DNA of 11,373 nucleotides from an uncultured Collinsella sp. (GTDB taxonomy: Bacteria; Actinomycetota; Coriobacteriia; Coriobacteriales; Coriobacteriaceae), in NCBI GenBank assembly GCA_900549535.1, contig UROR01000058.1, positions 1 to 11,373 on the forward strand. Reading direction: 5' to 3'. The translations under genes were made by a program, and so were the position numbers. Position 1 is the stretch's first letter. The number at the start of each line of letters is the position of its first letter. Shown piece by piece: positions 7,523-11,373 of this stretch. The notes under the pieces are model-generated. The model was not told the DNA's origin. It made no database searches and saw nothing but the letters and a program-made list of their open reading frames with translations.

Positions 7523-8779
7523 ATGCTCAACCATCTCAAACAACACTTTGGCTCCCGACGCACCGGTGGTCACGGAGGCCTAGACATTGCGCGGCATATC
7601 GGCCCCGGGCTGCTCGTGACCGTCGGCTTTATCGACCCGGGCAACTGGGCCTCCAATATGGCCGCGGGCTCGCAGTTTGGCTACGCGCTGCTGTGGATCG
7701 TCACGCTGTCCACGATTATGCTCATTGTGCTGCAGCACAACGCGGCACACCTGGGTATCGCAACGGGCGCCTGTCTTGCCGAGGCCACGACACGCTACCT
7801 CTCCCGCTTCGTTGGACGCACGGTACTCGTCAGTGCTTATCTCGCGACCATCGCCACCGCCATGGCCGAAGTCCTGGGTGGCGCGATTGCCCTTCAAATG
7901 CTCTTTGGGCTGCCCGTGCGTGCGGGCTGCATCATCGTGGCGGCAGCATCGATGGCGATGCTCATGACGAGCTCCTACAAGCGCGCCAAGCGATGGATCA
8001 TCGCCTTCGTAGGCGTGGTAGGACTCTCGTTTTTGGCCGAGCTTGCGCTGGTCAAGGTCGACTGGCCGCAGGCCGCCGCAAGCTGGATCACACCCAGTAT
8101 GCCCAGCGGCTCGGCCGCGATTATCGTGAGTGTCCTGGGTGCGGTCGTTATGCCCCACAACCTCTTCCTGCACTCCGAGGTCATCCAATCCATGCACTTC
8201 GAAGGCCAAGGCGAGAAAGTTATCGAAGAGCGTCTACGCTACGAGCTCTTCGACACGCTCTTTTCGATGGGCGTGGGCTGGGCAATCAACTCGGCCATGG
8301 TCATCCTGGCCGCAACGACCTTCTTTGCGCACGGCATGGTCGTAGACGACCTCGCCGTCGCAGCGGCCACGCTCGCCCCCATCTTAGGCCCGGCGAGCTC
8401 GACCATCTTTGCGGTAGCGCTGCTGTTCGCGGGTCTCTCGAGTAGCGTGACAGCGGGCATGGCGGCGGGAACCATCACCGCGGGCATGTTCGACGAGGAA
8501 TACGACATCCACGACCGGCACTCATCGATTGGAGTGGCGGTCTGTTTCGTCGGCGCAGTGGCGGCGTGCCTGATCGTCCCGAATCCTTTTGAGGGTCTCA
8601 TCTGGAGTCAGGCGCTGTTGTCGCTTCAGTTGCCGATTACGGTCTTTGTGCTCATACGACTCACCAGTTCGCCCCGCGTCATGGGCAAATACGCCAACTC
8701 GCGCCCGCTCAACACGCTGCTCGTAGGGATCGGTGCCATCGTGACGATTCTCGACATCGTGCTGCTAACGGGGATGTAA
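7523..8779 (+). CDS. mntH: Nramp-family divalent metal (Mn2+/Fe2+) transporter
   Basis: This is a membrane transporter of about 418 residues that should import manganese or iron with protons. The first transmembrane helix has the metal-binding GFIDPGNWASN segment (DPGN at 38-41). The sixth has VVMPHNLFLHS (M210, P211, H212). The methionine favours transition-metal Nramp over the magnesium-type relatives. TM3 has AMAEVLGGAIAL, and about eleven hydrophobic segments are visible. I chose ATG 7523 because AGGAG lies 6 nt upstream. Earlier in-frame ATGs at 7487 and 7508 would add up to 12 residues but lack a ribosome site. The gene starts 75 nt after gpmA in the same orientation with no terminator between them, so it may be co-transcribed. 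The exact metal cannot be read from sequence. Confidence 0.93.
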   Translation: MLNHLKQHFGSRRTGGHGGLDIARHIGPGLLVTVGFIDPGNWASNMAAGSQFGYALLWIVTLSTIMLIVLQHNAAHLGIATGACLAEATTRYLSRFVGRTVLVSAYLATIATAMAEVLGGAIALQMLFGLPVRAGCIIVAAASMAMLMTSSYKRAKRWIIAFVGVVGLSFLAELALVKVDWPQAAASWITPSMPSGSAAIIVSVLGAVVMPHNLFLHSEVIQSMHFEGQGEKVIEERLRYELFDTLFSMGVGWAINSAMVILAATTFFAHGMVVDDLAVAAATLAPILGPASSTIFAVALLFAGLSSSVTAGMAAGTITAGMFDEEYDIHDRHSSIGVAVCFVGAVAACLIVPNPFEGLIWSQALLSLQLPITVFVLIRLTSSPRVMGKYANSRPLNTLLVGIGAIVTILDIVLLTGM

Positions 8780-8808
8780 TTGGGATGGCGTGACTGTCCA
8801 GATATAAC

Positions 8809-8833
8809 GTCTCAATCTGTAACACGTAAGGCC
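8809..8833 (+). repeat. third, partial copy of the intergenic inverted repeat
   Basis: GTCTCAATCTGTAACA at 8809-8824 repeats the left arm of units A and B, followed after three bases by AAGGCC, as in their loops. No full right arm follows; only a weak CAGAT at 8846-8850 remains. It lies about 30 nt after the transporter stop codon, in the same orientation as the other two copies. Confidence 0.75.
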
Positions 8834-8855
8834 GTTTTAAACCGTCAGATAAATC

Positions 8856-8892
8856 AAAAGGGTCCCGGCCGGGATATCCGACCGGGACCCTT
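8856..8892 (-). terminator. intrinsic terminator of the rubredoxin gene
   Basis: An 11-bp perfect stem, AAGGGTCCCGG (8858-8868) with CCGGGACCCTT (8882-8892), encloses a partly self-paired loop. On the minus strand it is followed by TTTTGATTTAT, the expected U-rich tail. It lies about 40 nt after the rubredoxin stop codon. On the plus strand the tail is poor, but the strong stem might also stop transcription coming from the transporter gene. Confidence 0.85.
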
Positions 8893-8932
8893 GGACAGAG
8901 CTATGTGTTGCCGTGAGCCGTGTGCCGACGAG

Positions 8933-9076
8933 CTACTCCTCGACGAGCTCAAACTGATCGGGACCGACGCCGCACACCGGGCACACATAATCCTCGGGCA
9001 GCTCGGGCGTATCGACCTCAACCTCGTAACCGCAAACGACGCACACGAACTTATACGTCTTCTTCTCCTCAGCCAT
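8933..9076 (-). CDS. short rubredoxin
   Basis: This is a 47-residue iron protein with one Fe(Cys)4 site. The first knuckle is CVVCGY (C12, C15) and the second is CPVCGVGPDQFE (C32, C35), preceded by the usual LPEDYV. The spacing between knuckles is 16 residues, shorter than in classical 52-54-residue rubredoxins, and resembles the rubredoxin domains fused to rubrerythrins or flavin reductases. Rubredoxins carry single electrons in the cytoplasm, often to enzymes that remove oxygen or peroxide. The start follows GAGGAG about 6 nt upstream. A longer in-frame start at 9115 lacks a ribosome site and would place the Shine-Dalgarno inside the gene. The gene has its own promoter and terminator, and follows the flavin reductase-like gene in the same direction, with 89 nt between. 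Confidence 0.93.
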   Translation of the reverse strand: MAEEKKTYKFVCVVCGYEVEVDTPELPEDYVCPVCGVGPDQFELVEE

Positions 9077-9120
9077 GATGTTCTCCTCTCGAACGCGACT
9101 GGTGATGTACTTCATTTATC

Positions 9121-9148
9121 AGTATAGATTCTCAATAATATAATGCAA
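9121..9148 (-). promoter_or_regulatory. predicted promoter of the rubredoxin gene
   Basis: On the minus strand TTGCAT (9148-9143) and TATACT (9126-9121) are separated by 16 nt, in a strikingly A+T-rich patch between two G+C-rich genes. The -10 lies about 45 nt before the rubredoxin start. TTATTGAGAATC between the boxes is a loose candidate for a metal- or peroxide-responsive operator, but no clear palindrome is present. Confidence 0.55.
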
Positions 9149-9165
9149 GTATTTTTAAAACATTT

Positions 9166-9669
9166 CTAGCCTTGATACGAGGACGCCTTCGGAGGCGTCT
9201 TGCCCTTCAGGACCTTATGGTAGTAATCGTAGGTGAGCGGCGTCTCGTCACTCAAGCGCTCGGCATCCTCGACCTCGCCGATAAACAGTAGATGCGTGCC
9301 AACATCCACAGTGTCGATCAAATGGCAGCTAAACAGGGCCGCCGCGTGCTCGGGCACATAGGGCATACCCAGAGCCGTCTCGCGGGTCTCGTATTTGGCA
9401 AACTTGTCATAATCGCTGCTGATGCGGAACCCAAAGTTGCCGATATAGAGCATATCGGCGGTCTGATCGATCACGGTCAGCGCGAACGCTTTGGCCGAAG
9501 CGATGACGCCCGAGGTGACGTTGTCCTTGTTCACGGCAACCGAAATGCGCGGCGGCATGGACGTCACCTGCACCGCTGTGTTGATGACGCAGCCGGCGCG
9601 CAGCCCGTCTGCCGCGGCGCTCACCACGTACAGGCCGCTCGGCATGGTAAAGAACGCAGTTTTGTCCAT
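9166..9669 (-). CDS. flavin reductase-like FMN protein (high-molecular-weight rubredoxin type)
   Basis: This 167-residue protein belongs to the flavin reductase-like, FMN-binding split-barrel family. Seen in order: the N-terminal FFTMPSGLYVVSA strand, GCVINTAVQVTSMPPRISVAVNKDN (about 26-50), which should bind FMN, FGFRISSDYDKF (79-90), and VDVGTHLLFIGEVEDAE (121-137), ending in a YYHKVLKGKTPP tail. From family knowledge, this is the flavoprotein half of high-molecular-weight rubredoxin. That protein moves electrons from NAD(P)H to a flavodiiron oxygen reductase, and in it the KGKTP tail leads straight into a rubredoxin domain. Here the protein stops and a separate rubredoxin gene follows, so the pair looks like the split form. 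GGGGAG lies 8 nt before the chosen ATG. The reading frame stays open further upstream, but a terminator at 9721-9754 lies there. Confidence 0.88.
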   Translation of the reverse strand: MDKTAFFTMPSGLYVVSAAADGLRAGCVINTAVQVTSMPPRISVAVNKDNVTSGVIASAKAFALTVIDQTADMLYIGNFGFRISSDYDKFAKYETRETALGMPYVPEHAAALFSCHLIDTVDVGTHLLFIGEVEDAERLSDETPLTYDYYHKVLKGKTPPKASSYQG

Positions 9670-9720
9670 AACGATCACTCCCCTAGCTCGGGTTGGAACC
9701 TCATGGATGTATGTACCCAC

Positions 9721-9754
9721 AAAAAAGGCAGCGCCCATAACGGACGCCGCCTTT
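9721..9754 (-). terminator. intrinsic terminator downstream of smpB
   Basis: AAAGGC (9724-9729) and GCCTTT (9749-9754), with inner GCG/CGC and CC/GG pairs and two mismatches, form a hairpin followed on the minus strand by TTTTTTG. It ends the transcript arriving from smpB and isolates the flavin reductase gene, which must then start from a promoter within about 50 nt. Confidence 0.8.
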
Positions 9755-9796
9755 GAAACATATGTGTCAGAACAGTAAGAAAGATGAGACACCCGC

Positions 9797-9863
9797 AGTT
9801 GCGGTGAAATAGGGACTGAATAGCCCCTCAAACAGGCAAAACAGTCCGTATTCCACCGCAACT
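9797..9863 (-). repeat. 22-bp imperfect hairpin in the smpB 3' region
   Basis: Arms at 9797-9818 and 9842-9863 are reverse complements at 20 of 22 positions, with a 23-nt loop. As minus-strand RNA, one of the two differences is a G-U wobble and only one C-C mismatch remains. As plus-strand RNA the same positions are A-C and G-G. It starts 12 nt past the smpB stop codon and has no U-run, so it is not a classical terminator. It may be a structured 3' UTR, an RNA-stability element, or a palindromic intergenic repeat. Confidence 0.8.
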
Positions 9864-9875
9864 TATGAAGGACGG

Positions 9876-10346
9876 TCAGCGGTTGCGTTCCTTGAGGGCG
9901 CGGTCGATCTCGCGTTGGACATCACGCTTGGCCATGTCCTCGCGCTTGTCGTAGAGCTTCTTGCCGCGACCCAGGCCCAGCAGCAGTTTTACGCGACCGT
10001 CGGTATTAAAGTAGAGCTCCAACGGAACCAGCGCATAACCACGGTTGCGAAGTTTGCCGTCAAGAAAGTCGATCTCCTTGCGGTGCAGCAGCAGACGGCG
10101 CCGACGGTCGGGATCGCGATTCCACACGCCACCATGGCTATAAGGGTGGATATGCAGGCCGACGAGCCAGCACTCACCGCCACGAATCAGTGCGAAGGTA
10201 TCGGTAATCTGGCACGCGCGCTCGCGAATCGACTTGACCTCGGTACCGCTCAGCTCAATACCGCACTCAAACGTCTCATCAATAAAGTACTCGTGATGTG
10301 CCGAGCGATTCTTGGAAATGAGCTTGTGCTCGCGCTTACTGGGCAT
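9876..10346 (-). CDS. smpB: SsrA-binding protein SmpB
   Basis: SmpB binds the tRNA-like part of tmRNA and brings it to ribosomes stalled on broken messages, starting trans-translation. The 156 residues match the family length. Landmarks are the N-terminal HKLISKNRSAHHEYFI, GIELSGTEVKSIRE (29-42), WLVGLHIHPYSHG (60-72), RRLLLHRKEID (83-93), LVPLELYFNTDGRVK (107-120) and the C-terminal GKKLYDKRED (128-137) that reaches into the decoding centre. The start has AAGGAGG upstream with about 6 nt spacing. The first 11 nt overlap the end of the upstream TPR gene, so the two are translationally coupled. The tmRNA gene itself is not in the window. Confidence 0.97.
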   Translation of the reverse strand: MPSKREHKLISKNRSAHHEYFIDETFECGIELSGTEVKSIRERACQITDTFALIRGGECWLVGLHIHPYSHGGVWNRDPDRRRRLLLHRKEIDFLDGKLRNRGYALVPLELYFNTDGRVKLLLGLGRGKKLYDKREDMAKRDVQREIDRALKERNR

Positions 10347-11253
10347 CGCCGGCCTCCTTGGCGCCATCGGCGTTTGAGCCCGCAGCCTCGCGCTTTGCCC
10401 TGCGCTCGGCATTAAGCTCGGCATCGCTCTCGCGCACCAGCTTGATAATCGCCGCGCATGCCTCCTCGCCCACCAGGTCGCGGGCACGGACCGTCAGACG
10501 CGTAGCCTCCTGCTTGTCGCCGTCGCTTGCAGCATCGGTCGCGCACATGATCAGGCAGATGGCAATCTCGGCCGAAGGCGAGGTCGGCACGCCCTGCAGG
10601 GCTAGCTCACCCATCACATGGTCGTCACTCTCGTCCGCGGCATCCGGATAGGTGGTATGGATCTTGTTGAGCAGGCGCGTCGTATGCGCATCGTTGGGCG
10701 CCAGGCGCAGCGCCAGACGCGCGCAGCCCACGGCAGCCGAAATGTTCTCGGTCTCGGGCTCCAAGAAGTACTGACCCAAATTGGTGTAGGCGCGTGCGGC
10801 GCACTTACCGTCGCTCGCGCGCTCCAGCACCGAGAACGAGAGCGATGCCCACTCCTGCTTGTCCTCGAGCGCGCGGAACAGCTCGGCCAAGTCCAAGCGA
10901 TAGTTGCAGTTCATGGGATCCCAGCGCACGGCCTGCATCAGGGCATTCCGAGCACTCACATAATCCTGCTGGCGAATGTAGGCAAACGCCATGTCGGAGT
11001 ATAGGCGGTCAAAGGGAACCTCGACCTGCACCAGCTCGCGCGGATCCTTCTCCACGCGGCGATAGGCCAGGCGCTCAAACTTGCTGTCGAAGCTAAAGTA
11101 CTGGCGCTTCTCCTCCGTCTTGCACTCAGCGTCGATATACTCCTCGGCGAGCTCCACCAGACGCTCAAGCAGCGGCGTCGCCGTAGCCAGGTCGCCCTGC
11201 GCCAGATAGTTCTCGGCATACGTGATGTCTTCCAAGCTGATAGGCAGGTCCAT
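10336..11253 (-). CDS. TPR-repeat protein, function unknown
   Basis: This is a soluble 305-residue helical protein with no signal peptide or membrane segment. TPR-like helix pairs are visible: one near 11-44 (YAENYLAQGDLATATPLLERL), clear ones at about 84-117 (LYSDMAFAYIRQQDYVSARNALMQAVRWDP) and 118-150, and another near 154-188 ending ALRLAPND. The last 35 residues are charged and low in complexity. TPR repeats mediate protein-protein contacts; no partner can be deduced. GAGGAG lies about 5 nt before the ATG. The 3' end overlaps smpB by 11 nt, so they share a transcript. The overlap suggests co-expression with trans-translation but does not prove a joint role. Confidence 0.85.
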   Translation of the reverse strand: MDLPISLEDITYAENYLAQGDLATATPLLERLVELAEEYIDAECKTEEKRQYFSFDSKFERLAYRRVEKDPRELVQVEVPFDRLYSDMAFAYIRQQDYVSARNALMQAVRWDPMNCNYRLDLAELFRALEDKQEWASLSFSVLERASDGKCAARAYTNLGQYFLEPETENISAAVGCARLALRLAPNDAHTTRLLNKIHTTYPDAADESDDHVMGELALQGVPTSPSAEIAICLIMCATDAASDGDKQEATRLTVRARDLVGEEACAAIIKLVRESDAELNAERRAKREAAGSNADGAKEAGDAQ

Positions 11254-11312
11254 GACAACTCCTCGGTCCGGGCGGCAGACTCAACGCGCGCCTTAAATAT
11301 CGGTCAATACAC

Positions 11313-11340
11313 AAAACCCGGGTCTCTTACGAGGCCCGGG
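11313..11340 (-). terminator. intrinsic terminator after the tRNA gene
   Basis: CCCGGGTCTC (11317-11326) and GAGGCCCGGG (11331-11340) form a 10-bp stem with a TTAC loop and one wobble pair. On the minus strand it is followed by TTTTGTGTATT. It lies 10 nt after the encoded CCA of the tRNA and so ends that transcript upstream of the TPR gene. Confidence 0.88.
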
Positions 11341-11350
11341 CGTTCAATTT

Positions 11351-11373
11351 TGGTAGCCCGTACCAGATTCGAA
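11351..11373 (-). tRNA. 3' end of a tRNA gene (partial, isotype undetermined)
   Basis: On the minus strand the window opens with TTCGAAT (T-loop), then CTGGT (T-stem 3' strand), ACGGGCT (acceptor 3' strand), discriminator A and an encoded CCA. A terminator follows at once. The rest of the gene, including the anticodon, lies beyond the window, so the amino acid cannot be assigned. The acceptor would start AGCCCGT. The acceptor does not resemble tmRNA. Confidence 0.8.

Noticed and set aside
11351..11373. tmRNA (ssrA) 3' end near smpB
   Set aside because: The position is tempting, but the acceptor strand ACGGGCT does not fit the conserved tmRNA end, which has the CAGCTCC type and the G-U pair. 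It reads as an ordinary tRNA 3' end.

Overview
The window is G+C-rich and its gene content points to an anaerobic bacterium. It carries glutamate synthase (gltB-gltD), a rubredoxin beside a flavin reductase of the high-molecular-weight-rubredoxin type, and smpB behind a TPR gene. I infer a gut actinobacterium of the Coriobacteriia, perhaps Collinsella-like. That rests on overall impression and codon style, not on a 16S gene or a database search.

Left part (1-6231, minus strand): gltB and gltD form a tight operon with a 5-nt gap, encoding both subunits of NADPH-dependent glutamate synthase. The downstream flank (1-46) holds a short inverted repeat. The first 17 bases resemble the terminal repeat of an IS3-family element lying to the left.

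Middle (6232-8932): the divergent intergenic region between gltB and the next gene is about 460 nt. It contains two long, perfectly paired inverted repeats of the same architecture (19-20 bp arms, 25-nt loop), and the differences between their arms are compensatory. A third partial copy lies after the transporter gene. Two plus-strand genes follow. The first is gpmA (phosphoglycerate mutase), which is frameshifted by an apparent 16-nt deletion just before its second catalytic histidine. The second is an intact Nramp-family metal transporter.

Right part (8858-11373, minus strand): a short rubredoxin gene with its own promoter and terminator; a flavin reductase-like gene that, together with the rubredoxin, looks like a split high-molecular-weight rubredoxin; then smpB, translationally coupled to an upstream TPR gene. 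The smpB 3' region carries a 22-bp imperfect hairpin that pairs better as minus-strand RNA, followed by an intrinsic terminator. The window ends in the 3' end of a tRNA gene with its own terminator.

Most of the window is ordinary housekeeping sequence. The most interesting material is non-coding: the covarying inverted-repeat family at 6412-6554 and 8809-8833, the smpB-trailing hairpin, and the repeats at the left edge.
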